A DNA stretch of 64,000 bases from contig CM082596.2 in NCBI GenBank assembly GCA_040954595.2, positions 8,432,001-8,496,000 of the forward strand, in the 5' to 3' direction. The stretch comes from Balanoglossus misakiensis. Its lineage: Eukaryota; Hemichordata. Each line of letters opens with the position of its first letter. Position 1 is the stretch's first letter. The position numbers were made by a program, and so were the translations under genes. The notes beneath the pieces were generated by a model that made no database searches, was not told the origin of the DNA, and saw nothing but the letters and a program-made list of their open reading frames with translations. Positions 1 to 12,800 of the stretch are shown here, one piece after another.

Positions 1-3000
1 TACCAGAAAGTGTTAGGCACTCACTCAGTTCGTTGCTTCAGATCAATTGCGTTTTCCTATCAACATATATAACAGTCACTGCCTTTTGAGTTTCCATGGA
101 TATTGTACAGATAGCCACCATGTGCAGGGAACAGCCATAGGTGTTGGAGATCTGTCTAGACTATTTTGCGGTATTCTTGAACTTGTAAGTATTCATTTTA
201 TTTGTGTGTACACAGGGTTTTGGTCATGGTATGAGATGGCAGCCTGAGCCGTTTAGGCCTGCAAAGAGCTGAGTATCTTCTAGGGCAAGAATTGTCTGGG
301 TCTTCTGTCTGGTTATGATAGTTTTCATTTTATGTTCTTTCTGTGTTAACTTGACACCAGTCTTTCAATTTATGTGTCTGGTTTAGTTTTATTACCAGGT
401 CAACAATATAGGAGAGAACAAGTTATGACAAGTTGCATATGGTGACGGTCATGCAAATTGGCCAATTTGGTCATCAATGGGCTCAGCCAGACTCAATGTT
501 AGTGAGTGTCTGTGTGGCTATAGCCGTACGCAGTCAATCCCAAAATTGAAGGTCGAGTCTTTGTTCAATCACCCAATATGTGTTCAGTCGTTTAAGCAAA
601 GAATTAGCATGGTGATAATTGTGCTGTCATTTGATCTGCAGGCAGACAGTGGTTTCTCATTCATAGCAGAGGGGGAAGGTTGATGACTTTGTTAGCCACG
701 GATAATTGATACGAGACGCTGGCAAACCAGTCCACAATGTGTATTCATTTACAGAGTGTCTCTGTATTAAAGAGACACTACACTAGATTCTGATGTATTT
801 TTTTTCGCAGTTTTTGTTGTTTATGTCAAGTATCAACACAGCATGTCAAAGTTTGTCAACATATCCTTTGTTTATTATTGTTGTTAAATTGAACTGGGTT
901 CGAACTTCAGTTTGAACAACGAGGTCATCATGGCGTCTGCAAACAGAGTTGCCTAAACAAATACCAGGCTTCAAGACAAGAAAATGTACTTGATTCGGAC
1001 AATGGAGAGAGATACAAGCACTCCAGGTGTGACGGAAAAGTTTTGTAGAAATTAGATTTTTGTTGGCATAGCCTTGGATTGCGTCTGTTTTTTTTTGCTG
1101 GAAACATTCTCTTCCTGTCATTGGATATGTGTACATAGAACGTAAAGCCATTTGGTTTCAGGGTTGAGAAATATCAACACGTCAAGTTTACATCTGTACA
1201 AGTCTATTGTCTACTACAATGTAATGTGTAATTGGCTGCTGAGTCAGCCAGTCCAAGCCTTTCTGCATGTCGAACACACACTCATGTGTCACTCATCCTT
1301 ATGTCTTTATTATTATTCATGTCATTCAAATAAGGAATTTCCTGCATTAATGAAGACAAATCTGAATAATAATGAAAAAGTGTAATTAGAATAAGACATA
1401 TGTATTTATGCAATTACTACTGGGTAAAGCTATAGTGAAGTGTCCAGATTTTTATATTGTCCTGCATAAAGGTTTTAATCGAAATTATTACCCATGAAAA
1501 TTTGGGATTAACTGCAGATATCTTCATAAGCAGAGAATACTGTGACATGTACCATAAGGTAGGTTTAAAAACAATAAGTGACATGTTATGTATTTATATA
1601 TATATATATATGTATTGTTGTAAGGAATCACAGAGCAGGTCTGTTGATGCAGACGGTTGGGACATTACGCTAGTGTAGATAGGGGCCCATTTATGAAGAC
1701 TTGGCTAGATAAACTGAGCCCCCTGCATGTGTTTTTGGTTGAACGACAAACATTTTATACACAAAGGTACCTGTGAAGATAAACTACAAAGTCAATAACA
1801 TTGACCTTGCTTGAACTTTAACTGACTCCAATGTATTGATTGTTTTAGTTAATAAGGTTTGTTTTGAAATGTTATCTCTTTCATCCAGCCAAATCTAAAT
1901 ATAGACGGTTACAGGGACACTGCATACAAGTATTACTGAACTTTACATGACCTCTCATTACTCAAGGTGACATGATCTCCATGTTTTATACAAGATAATT
2001 TCAATTCACATGTCTACTGTACAATAAAATCACATAGCATTTGTCTGAGGGGTATGGAATTTGGGAAAATAATCTTCAGGGAAGTGAACTCAATAGACTT
2101 TGTGAAGAAAATGAAAACAAATCTATGGTCAGAGTGAATCACAAAGGAAGTGAGAATGTCTTAGAATAGAAGTATCAGTTATAGTTTAATTTAGTTGGCA
2201 TAGTTACATGTATAGCCATGAAATGGTTCAGTTTACCGGCAGTCTGTTCAGCAAAACTATTGCACTTAATTATCAACCCTTTCACCACCATGGTTTGGTC
2301 CAATTCCATTGTTTTTGGTGGCAATGCTAGACCTAAAGTTTTGTTTCAATTTCAGGGATTTGGGCGAGCTGATAGACACCTGTTGGGTTTGTTTTATGTA
2401 TAGGAAAACCTGTCTAAACCGAACACTAAAGAGACTGAAGAAACTGGTTGATCTGTAAAGGTGTCTGGTTTATACAGGTTCTTTAACATGTGCTTCTACT
2501 GTACATGTATGTCAATGGGACAGGAACAAGTGTTCGGTATGGACAGGTTTCCAGATTAGATAAGGTTCGGTTTAGACAGGTTTTACTATACTAATACATG
2601 TATTAAAAGTAAATAAAACCGATTTCTTGCAGAAGAAAACAAGAGACTGTATTGTTGTCACAACTTATGAAAACTTCAACCCGCTACCAAATGTGCCTGC
2701 AGTTTTCAAACAGTAATTTGTGTAAAGTTTAAAGTAACTTGCACCTCAGGAATTCTGAAGAACTGCCAACATTGGTTATGTTCAGACCATTGTACTCAAA
2801 ATGAAATATATATACAATTGATCAAGCTACGATAGATCCAATAAAAATAGACAATTGTTGCAGTTCGTTAATTGCTGGGAAACAGGACATATGTTTTCTT
2901 TCATAGTGTTATCTCCGCCTATTCTCTTGTTTTGAAACATTGACCTTGGTTACTATGCTAAATCATACTTCCTTTGAGACTGTTATTGTATTTCAGCAGA

Positions 3001-3232
3001 TGAACTTGAACATGACAATGATCAACTTATTTTTCCCGTTTGTGCTTATAGGCCCATCAGTTCAGTTGATAGTGACTATATGGTAACATTGACACTGCAA
3101 TATTCTTTTCTGTTCCTACACAAGGATTCACCTGTCCAATTTGTTGTGAGCATTACTCTGTATTAAGATTGAAAACAACCCCAGTTGATCTCCTACTTAT
3201 AGCTTTGTCCTTTTGTCGTAATGCTCCATCAG
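1..3232. other. Upstream region or 5' intron of the BIM/BMF-like gene
   Basis: I see no convincing protein-coding exon here. A donor-like GTAAGT follows position 183, with a possible acceptor AG near 127, which could mark a non-coding 5' exon of the downstream gene; this is weak. The segment holds a small terminal-inverted-repeat element (2405-2584) and part of a CCCTTTCACC-type repeat near 2275-2345. A candidate splice acceptor at 3231-3232, just before the BIM/BMF start codon, suggests the region may be intronic, with an unlocated 5' UTR exon upstream. Confidence 0.35.
2405..2584. mobile_element. Short terminal-inverted-repeat element
   Basis: Exact 20-bp inverted arms lie at 2405-2424 (AAAACCTGTCTAAACCGAAC) and 2565-2584. 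TATA-like sequence flanks both ends, which fits a TA-targeting MITE. A partial extra copy of the arm (TGTTCGGTATGGACAGG) sits inside at about 2531-2547. No coding capacity is visible. Confidence 0.6.
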
Positions 3233-3247
3233 GTTGCAAGACCTAGG

Positions 3248-3821
3248 ATGAGTGAAGACCGAAGTGAAGTCATTGATGAACTCAGTATATTAGAAAGGAG
3301 TGAGTCGCCATCGAGCAAGCCCGCTTTGAGAGTCGAGTTTCAGATCGGTCCCGACCAGGAGCTGTGCAGCAACACCACCACCACCAGCGACAGCACAATG
3401 CAGCAGAGCCACCAAGAATTGGTCAGTATTGCCGAGCATCCGACGGATCCCAGCCAATCCAGCTCTTCACATTCCATGGGCGAGAGCGCTTTCCAGCTGC
3501 ACGTGGTCACCTCGGCGCCGGTCCCCATTCCGGGGTCGGCGTCGTCGTCGAGTCGCGCCGGACCCCCTTTTGCCATTCAGACCTCGCCCGTCTACAGTTC
3601 ACCGCAGTCTTTCATGATCCGCCAGAGTGTGTCGGCGCCGGCCCTGCCCTGCTATTTCTGCGGCAGCAGCCCCAAAGTGTGCCACACTGCGTCCACGCAG
3701 ACCACGGCCCAGTCGGCCATGATGGACCACAGACAACAAGCGGCAGCGGACAGTGAGGACAGTGACAGTGGTGACGAGAGCGACGATGACACCATCGAAG
3801 AAGTGCCACTCTATCTCCCCG
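3248..3821 (+). CDS. BCL2L11: BIM/BMF-like coding exon 1
   Basis: Residues 1-191 plus one base. Donor CCCCG|GTAAGT. Much more GC-rich than the flanking introns. It encodes the Ser-rich N terminus, Cys cluster, dynein-light-chain motif and acidic tract. The preceding AG at 3231-3232 probably starts the exon. Confidence 0.88.
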
Positions 3822-6800
3822 GTAAGTCGATCCCGTCCTGTCAATATTTAAAACACAACATCTACATAACACAGTGTCAGTAACGGTCGCTTTTTTCGTA
3901 TTAACTGTATTAAACTTTGTGACACTGGTTGAATTGTTTGTTATTTTGGAGTTAACCGTTTTCTGTGAAAATGACGTTCCAGTCCAACATCTATAGATCT
4001 CCACACATGACTTTGATTGTGTATAATATAGAAAGTTGTCGTCTGCCTTAAACAGTGAGAGAAATATCGTCACTAATATGGGCAGCAGAGTGTGCCCCCT
4101 AAGCCAATATGACCAACCACTGACTCGACAAACTCACTGGTGACTCAAGAAAAGTATCCACAAAACAATACATGCAAATGTACAGGGTTGACTCAGAGAA
4201 ATTTCTAGAAATCCTCAAATTGGCCCAAAGCTTTCGAAAATTATATTTGTTAGAGGGCACACTGGGCATTATTGTCATTGGCTTGAGTGTGGTGTACATG
4301 TATCTTAACCAGAACAGATTTTTGTCTTGTAACCATTTAGGGTATATAGTCAGATTGGTTTACAATAGTTTGTTTTTCCCAGTCAGATGTTTCACCTGTG
4401 TTGTATTTTATTGTGACATTAAATGCAATTGTTTGCTTTCATTCAGCGCATATAGCGTCTTAGACCTGACAAAAAGTGTTCAATTGATTGATGACACGTA
4501 CCTGAGGGATGTTCAAAAGAACAGACAAAACGATTTACATGCCCTTGAACTAGGATGAAGTAAGTCACGGCCAAAAGTGCTACATATTGCCTCATTTTGG
4601 CCAGCTATCTGTGAAACTACCATACACGCTATGTCAAAGGTGAATGGAAAAAATCAATATGGCTTAGGTTTATTGATTGGGGTAGTAACAATGCACAGCC
4701 TTGAAGGAAAGACTTGACCCACGCAGCTGTGGTGATGGTCAAAAATCAATACATGGATAGAACATTGCCAGAGCTAAAAAACCATCATCAAGTATACGGC
4801 CATGGCCCTGTACAAACTCAAATCCCCTGAGGACCTTGTGCCTTTCTGGACTCTGTCCCAATATCTAACACCAAGCCAATATATACAAGTTCTCATCACA
4901 ATCTATTTCCTTGATAATCTGTAATTTAAAAAAAAACCAGACATTCAATGAAACCTATCCTTTTGTGTGATCAATCTAAACCAATACAGAACCAACTATG
5001 GTAGATTTTTTTAAAAACTGTCCAAATCACATTTTCATCTATGAAATGATTGAAATAGTTAATACACTTTGGTCATGGTGTTGCCATCTGGTCGATTAAA
5101 CAGCAAAATCTTCTGAGATTGACAAATTCTTCAGAGGACAATTTGTACTCAGGAATGAGAGTAAGGTCAAAAATAGTTCAAGGTTACGGTTAAATAATTA
5201 TGGATGACACTGTCAGTTGTAATAATTGACATTTTGAGTGCTGAGAACCTCAACATCAACTAGAACCTAGCCCAAATAATCGTCTATTATTTGGTCTGTT
5301 GATCAAATAGTTGTCTTTGTGTTTTAACAGTGGGGTGAAATATAGTGTCCAGATTGGTTGTTTTGCTTTTCAGGAACTGGTAGTGTAGTACTGAAAGATA
5401 AAAATGAAAATACAAGAACCTAATTTTGAAATTGTTATCTTTGAAATATATGTTTAATTCTGTAAATTAAAATGTGACATGACTTCCAGTATTTAAAGAA
5501 CCATATCTGAATTTGCCATCAGTCACAGACAGTCACAGATACATGATCAGAATAGATACATGTACCACAATGTATGTGAGCTCTGTCACCAAAGAATTTC
5601 CACTCTTTTTGTTAAATTTGAATTAATTTGTACCATATCATATGTTTTGACTATATGGTCTGTCATAATTTCAAGCAAGTCAAATTCAGTGTGAGTCTGC
5701 AGTCGCGCATTTGACCTCAAAATGTTTGAATGAAACCTGAGATGAAACATGTTGAAAACCTGAGATGAAAAATGCTCATAAATATTTGAATGTTGCGTGA
5801 TATTGCCCGGTATCAATGGTGATGGTTGCATCATTAATTTACCACAATCGGTCATCGGTACCAGTTTATCCGGGACAAAAGCAGTTTTAAGTACCAGGAA
5901 AATTGGAATTGCCTGCATCATATGTCACAGTGACATTGACTTCAAGGTCAGGGAGTACATACATGTACCTGTTGCGATTTGAGGCCATTTTGATTTTGCT
6001 AGGAAAGCCTGTGATTGGCGCGTTTACATGTACAACACAGAAGTGTTGCTTGTGAGTACTGCATACATGTAGACTAATGTGGTGACACCGATTTGAATGG
6101 CAGTGACTCAGTCCACTGTGGTTTGAGCAGTTATGTAGGTTTTGGGTTCAAGTTCAGGTCAGACCACTGGCTGTGGCATTGACACCACTGTGGTACAGTT
6201 GGTGATGGTACATGGACCACTGATGCCAGTGGTAGTGATACCACCCTGATAACAGTATTAACACCATATATGGTTGTACCACCATCAATGGTGTACTTTT
6301 CACTAATTCAGTTCAAAAAAAGCATGTAGGACATTCACAGCATGACACCTGATGTGTTATCATGGCCACATTTCAGTTTGGCACCTTCTGTGGTAATACC
6401 ACTGTAATAACTTTCACTGATTGTGGCAAGTACATGTACAAAGCAACAGAGTTTAGCACCTTGTAAACAGAAACGAAGTGGCCCAGCTAACAGGTGGCAA
6501 TTAATTCAAGAGACTCTCTCTCTCTCCATCCAGCCAGTCTTATCAGCGGTATCAGTAAAATACACAGTGAGTGTACATGTAGTTAGTCTCTCCACCCACA
6601 GCTCTGAATAGTTCTTTGTCCTCAAAAAGTAGCGACCTTTTTTTTCGAAATGAGGGGGGCGGAATAACACACTGCCTTGTGCTTTGCAATAAATCTTGTT
6701 CAGTTGGTTTTTCAGAGGTGACTACAACAACATTGCTAGTCGCGGTGGAGGAGGTGTAGTCACTTCATGACTCGGAACATTGTGATTAAGACCACAGTGT

Positions 6801-9800
6801 CATAGACAAGACCACATGTGAATGAATGCATCATCACAAACACGTTGGTGCAATATATTACTCACGCCCTTTGTTTGAAAAAAGTTTTTCAATAAATTAA
6901 ATAAAATTAGTAAGAGTGAATAATCAGATGAATTTGCCAGCTTTTTAATGCGTGATAAATGTGTCAATGTTAAGGTCAGGTCATGGTGACATTGGCTAAT
7001 CTGTCTGTCTAGACATGGTAATTATGAGTGTTCTGATGGACTTCTCTGTCAAGGAGTGAGAATAAGATTCAACTGTTGAAAATTAGAGTTAACAGATATC
7101 AAACGTTAGCTGAGGTGATAATCAAGCATATTACCATAAAAAGAATTAACAGAAAATGAACACTAACATAAGCAAACTATTATACCATAAAGACAACTGA
7201 AATGCTGTTTGATAACTTTTATTGTTCATATTTTTTGCAATTTTATTATAATATAAAATTGGTATTTTTCTCAGTGTAACCTTGTCCTATAAAATTTACA
7301 GCATACAGTTGTAGTCTGTAAAGTAGTCATTGAAACACGGTTACTAGAAGAAGACGGTTAGGAAACTATTTTTTCTCCATTGTTAGATGCTCGCCTCGGT
7401 AAACACTTAGTGTAAACGAAAGATATCAGGTGCTAACGAGCCTGGCCATACGAATAAACAGACAGAATAACTGACCGCTCGGTCAAAATGACGTCATTAC
7501 CCCTACAATCCAAAGCAAACCATACTCATGTTTACGGAATTGCTTGCAGGCACAGTACGTATACCACCAGATTTGAGGAAAACAGATCAGAGAGTGGATA
7601 ATTTATAAAGTCACAGCACATTTATGACAATTTTGAACTTTCAAGGACATGATGAAGCCATACATTCTTTGTCTTGACTGTGCCCTAGAGATTCGATGCG
7701 AACCAAAACAAACAAGATGGCCGCCAAAGGCTATATCGATAATGTTAACGACTGTATCGAAATGGGTATGCAATCTCAACGAAATATTCCAATTGGAATA
7801 AACGAAATAGCCCATGCAATACAAAAAGGTGTAAAATATCTAAATATATTTAAAAAAAACAGAAATGCGACCATCAGGGTTGAATTCTAGGGGTTCAAAA
7901 TTTGACGCTATTTGAGTCCGGACTTTTAGTTAACAACCCAAGAAACAATGGTAGAGTGTCGCAAGCCCAACAGACTATGACCGTGCACTCCATAAGCCTA
8001 TATGGAACTCGTACAAAAAAAAGTGGCGCTGTACTCTGACGAAAAAGGGCAGATGAAGGGGTTCAAAAATTAACACGTTCCCCAATACAACCCCACATAG
8101 CGGTTCAGACATGTACTCTCCTAGCTAACACCTCGTTCACACCTTCCGAACAATAGAGTTTCCTAACCGTCTTCTTCTAGTAACCGTGATTGAAACAATA
8201 AATTTTTTTTCAACAAACAAATTGATAATTTATGTACAAGAATTTACAACTGTTCATTATGTTAATGAAAGTTTTAAAGAGTTTTTTTATCATCTATAGC
8301 CAAAATTTATTGAAATCTATGGCCTGTCAGATTGAATGTGATCACGCACTTATAGGCGGACACTGTTGCAAGACTCAACTGGATGACATCATTTGAGTTG
8401 TCATGGTAGCATTTCCTCATTAGCATAGTCTACCACAGCAGGATTTTGTCCTATGATGGCATAGTAAGTTCTGTGTTTATGGTTTGGATGTACAGTAATA
8501 GAGGGACTGTGTTTGGATGGATGTTGTACATGATCAGCGACTGTGAAGTACTTGCCCCTGAGTACAGTTTACTTTTTCAGTGCAACAGAGACATGCTTTT
8601 TGTTTCACTGTTTCTATGGCAGTAAATCAAATTGTGTGAATCACGCGCTTGATGACCTTGGTAATCATGACTTCACTCTTACTAACTCCAGGCACTCAGC
8701 CAACAATGTGAAGTTGCCCTCATTAAAGTTGCCACCAGTTCAAATTTAAATAACACCAACGTCATTAGAACGATCCTTCATCGGTCACCCGCTGACATTT
8801 GACCTCTGACATTTCACCCTTGACGTTTATCCATGAATCTTAAATAGTGGCGTACCTGGGCGCAAGCAGAGAACTGGGCAACATTTCCATGGTTACCGCT
8901 GTGCAATCATTGCGGTACACCGTACACTTTAGCAGAAGACGTGGTGGTCAATATTAACTTGCAGTTTTTCAAAGTTCACCCCCATCCCTTGCATTGTAGG
9001 CGGTCGTGTCGATTTAGACTTTTTAAAGGTACATCACCAATACATGAATACAGAAATAACCGCACAGCTTGAAGTAAAGTGGTCATTTCACTCGGAAAGG
9101 GGTCTTCCAAAGACCATAAGTAACAAGCTGTTTCAGTTGCCATGGCTATCTATTTTTATACTTCATAACAATTAAAAGTAAACTCATTTTTAATGTGATT
9201 GTCATACTTGTAACTGGCAGGAATGTGACTGGTTGATTCATAGGGGAGAGAACTGAAGAGGAAGTGTTTTTTGTTCAGTATTTCTTTTCTTTTTTTGGTT
9301 CTGTGTGTCAAGAAGTTTTTTTCTGCTTACAGCACGCTTGTATGAGACAGTTGTTAACAGACAAATGATTCAACCGATTGTACACATACTGGTTTATAGG
9401 ATGATAATTTTGTATATATGGGATTTTTATCATCAGAAAAACAAGTCAATACATTAAAGTTATACAGTCACCTATGTATGGTCACAAGGGCATGTCTTAG
9501 TCTTCAAATGACTGTGTGGTGGCGCACTTTTTTTTTCGTGTGCCACCCATTGAAAATCTCTGATTGGCCATATTTGAATTTTCCATGGTAAAAGTAGCTG
9601 AATTTGCATATATATAGGTGACTGTGTACCTGTCAAAATACTAACAAGATGGCCAAGAGTTATTATAGCTTTCTTTATTGGAGATTTCAAGAAAGTAGCA
9701 TTCACCAAACAGTACTGTGTGTATGGTGGTTATGAAGAACTTGTTAAATGTTTCAGATGGAAAGGGTGTTATGATTGAATAAATTCTACAAGGATTTAAA

Positions 9801-12800
9801 GAAACTGGTCGAGTTGTGTTTTATCAACAAAACTTAATTGGGTGCCAATCTGATGACCAGCTCACTCATTCTACTTTTACATTGTAGAGTTTCTGACTAA
9901 TAAAGTTAAAATAATTTAACAGTGTAGTACTCTGCAGTCCTTTGAAAACAGGACAGTTTTGTTTCGACAAGAAAGGATGACTTATCAACAACAATAAAAC
10001 AATATGACAAACAAGTAAAACAGCATGCAGTATTATTAAAAAAAACTAGATTTGCAGCATGCAGTGGATAGACACAGTGCCCTATTGGCATGGTCAACTT
10101 TGAAGGCCACAAATATTTCTGTGGTTTTGTAAATGTTATGTATGAGTTGCAAGCAGTGATGTATGGTTATAAAGTTTTAGCAGTTTCTCAAGTAATGACA
10201 TCACATAACAACAAGTCTGCTGTGACGATTGCCTGTTCATTCTGCAACTTCAAATAAAAACGTTGTCTTTGGACATCAGTGAGTGGTTTACTGGTTACAT
10301 GTAGTTGTCAAAGTGCCTTGGAGAACTACAAAATGATGAATGTTAAAAAGGGCATACGTTATAAATATGGATGTGATGTGATTGTTTTATATGTACTCTT
10401 ACAATAATGTGTTTGTCTTCCAGGGATATAGTCAACAGATCAAATTGGTCTCAAATAAAAGAAAGACTGCAAAAAATAAAAGTTGTCATGTCAAAATTTG
10501 TGAAACGTCAACTTTTCATCAAAAAGTTAGAAATTAATGGATGATTTTACATCTGAGCTATGCTCTCAAAGAGATTTTTTTGAATGGCGGAATATTTGAA
10601 GACATGGTTTATCAATATTTTAGTCAGGCCTTGATACATATAGAGGTTGCAGAGTTAGAAACAGCATGTTTTTTTTCATGTTGAATTGCTTTTAAAGGGA
10701 CAAAGTCTCTCTCATGCTGCCCAATTTTCATTAATTTTGTTTGATGCAAGACACTGTTTATGTATGTACATGTGGATATATAGTGAATCAACGTTCATCC
10801 ACACACAACTTCCATCCCACTTGTAGACACTAGAGTGAAAAACTCACCAAAATGAATAATCGGTGTTTACCATTTGTTTATTTGGGCGAGATTTTTACCC
10901 TCATATCCTACAAACGGGATGGAAGGTGTGTGTGGTTGAATGTTGATTCACAATATATCCACATGTAGAATAACATAAACGGTGTCTTGTATCAAACAAA
11001 ATTAATGGAAAAAGGGCAGCAAGAGAGAGACTTTGTTCCTTTAATACTGTGTAATTGACGCTGTTTCTGTGTCGTTTGGCAATTAGGGAATGGTAATAAC
11101 CGTTGGCGATCCCGGTCTGAGTCGGACGACCCTGGCAGCCGCACTCGATGCCACCCGTTGCCGGACTTGTTGGAATTCCGCAACCGATCCCACTCGGAGC
11201 CAGCAGATATACGACCTGAGATTGAGGTTGGCCGGGAATTACGCCGGATTAGCGATGAATTCCACCTGTCTTATCAGGAATGCAGGGTCAGTCAACAATT
11301 TATTTAAACTATATTCATAATTATTATCATATCATATCATTTCTTGCTTTTATATCCCCTCTGATGAAGTCTTGTATGTATAAAAAAACAAAAGCAAAAT
11401 GTGGTGATGTTGGTGACGGCATTGTCATTTATGTATTGCTGGGTTTGATCAATGTTCAAGTTAATTTTTGTGAGTGTTTAAAGGGACAATTTTGACATTA
11501 TTTTGGTTATTTTATTTTCATAGGCTATTTGATGTTGTTGTCTACTCACTGAAACATGCCCGTTGACCGGTTGTCAAGGCCTCAATTCACAAGCCATGCA
11601 TGGAATATCACAAATGATTACTTCCATCATTTAATTTTTGGTCTTCACCAAAAATGATTTGGCAGGCATATTCTCAGGATGGTGTTCATATACCTGATGT
11701 ACAGGCTGCAGGTTGAATTGTGACAACTGTTCATTTAGCATGTTTCAGTGAGCAGAATAAGATAAATAGCTCATCAAGTAAAATTTGAATCACCAAAAAA
11801 ATGTCAAAAAATGAGCAACTTTGTCCCTTTAACATGGTAGATTTATGGAGGCTGCTTCTTTGAACTGAACACCGTGTGACTTGACCTTATTGTTTGCAAA
11901 ATATTGTAATTGAAAGGAGGGATGTTCAAATGAAATGAGGGAGTGAAGAACAGTAACACTGCCGCAGTGTCATCGCGAGAACATGTGACAGAAGAACCAA
12001 AGCCAATCTCTGCAAAAGTGTTATTTCATCAAAATCAGAAATTAGGTCGCTTGCTTCCTTTGTCTGCACAGCCAGTCAGCGGAAATAAGTATGACTGTGC
12101 GATCTGTTACCAAGGAAACAGAAAACAAACAAATATCTGAACACCCCCGAAGAGACAATGAACCCTGGGAAAAAACTTGTCCAATTTTTATGGATTTTTA
12201 TCTGTAGATAAATGGGCTTGTGTTTGCTGTTTCAATAGGCCGTCGCATGTTTTTATGCTCACTGGCAAACCCGTCTCGAGGGAAATCATCCATATTTAAC
12301 ATAATGAGAAATATTATTTTGTTTTGTTTATAGTCAGATTCTATATACAGCAGAATCTCAGTTTTGTTGTATTAAGTAATAATGTTTAACAACATCAAGG
12401 TAATGGGGGAAAAACAAAGGAAAAACAACAACAGACTAATTAGATACAAATTGCCAATGTTATATCGCCTTTCTGACCACAAGTGGCAGATTGACTGAAA
12501 GTGTTCCCTGTAAAAATTCGTGGCCAATTTCATGAAAGGTAACAACCCATACACAGTTGTTAAACACTGAATTATTAGAGATAGTCATCGGATCATTATG
12601 TCACCCCACATGTGAACATCTGAAAATCTGAATTCAAAGTAAAGACAACCAATTTGGGCAGATCAAGCTTCTTAAGTCATCATATTCAAATATGAAATAA
12701 TCCAATATGGGGCAGAGAGAGAAAGAGGCCGGGAGGAATTATGTAAAACTGTAAATGGAATGATGAGATGTGTCCTTCATGGCAAACTACAGCACAAGGT

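Larger units (their letters stand above)
3822..11086 (+). other. Intron 1 of the BIM/BMF-like gene (7.3 kb)
   Basis: Bounded by GTAAGT and TTAG. It contains an 853-bp transposon with terminal repeats (7336-8188) and a full TTAA foldback element (10696-11040), which ends only 46 bp before exon 2. The rest is AT-rich with scattered simple sequence, and I see no further exon. Confidence 0.75.

Noticed and set aside
890-915. tRNA-like B box (GGTTCGAAC)
   Set aside because: No matching A box or cloverleaf stems around it.
3340-4073. Minus-strand frames across the BIM/BMF exon
   Set aside because: Antisense shadows of a GC-rich exon.
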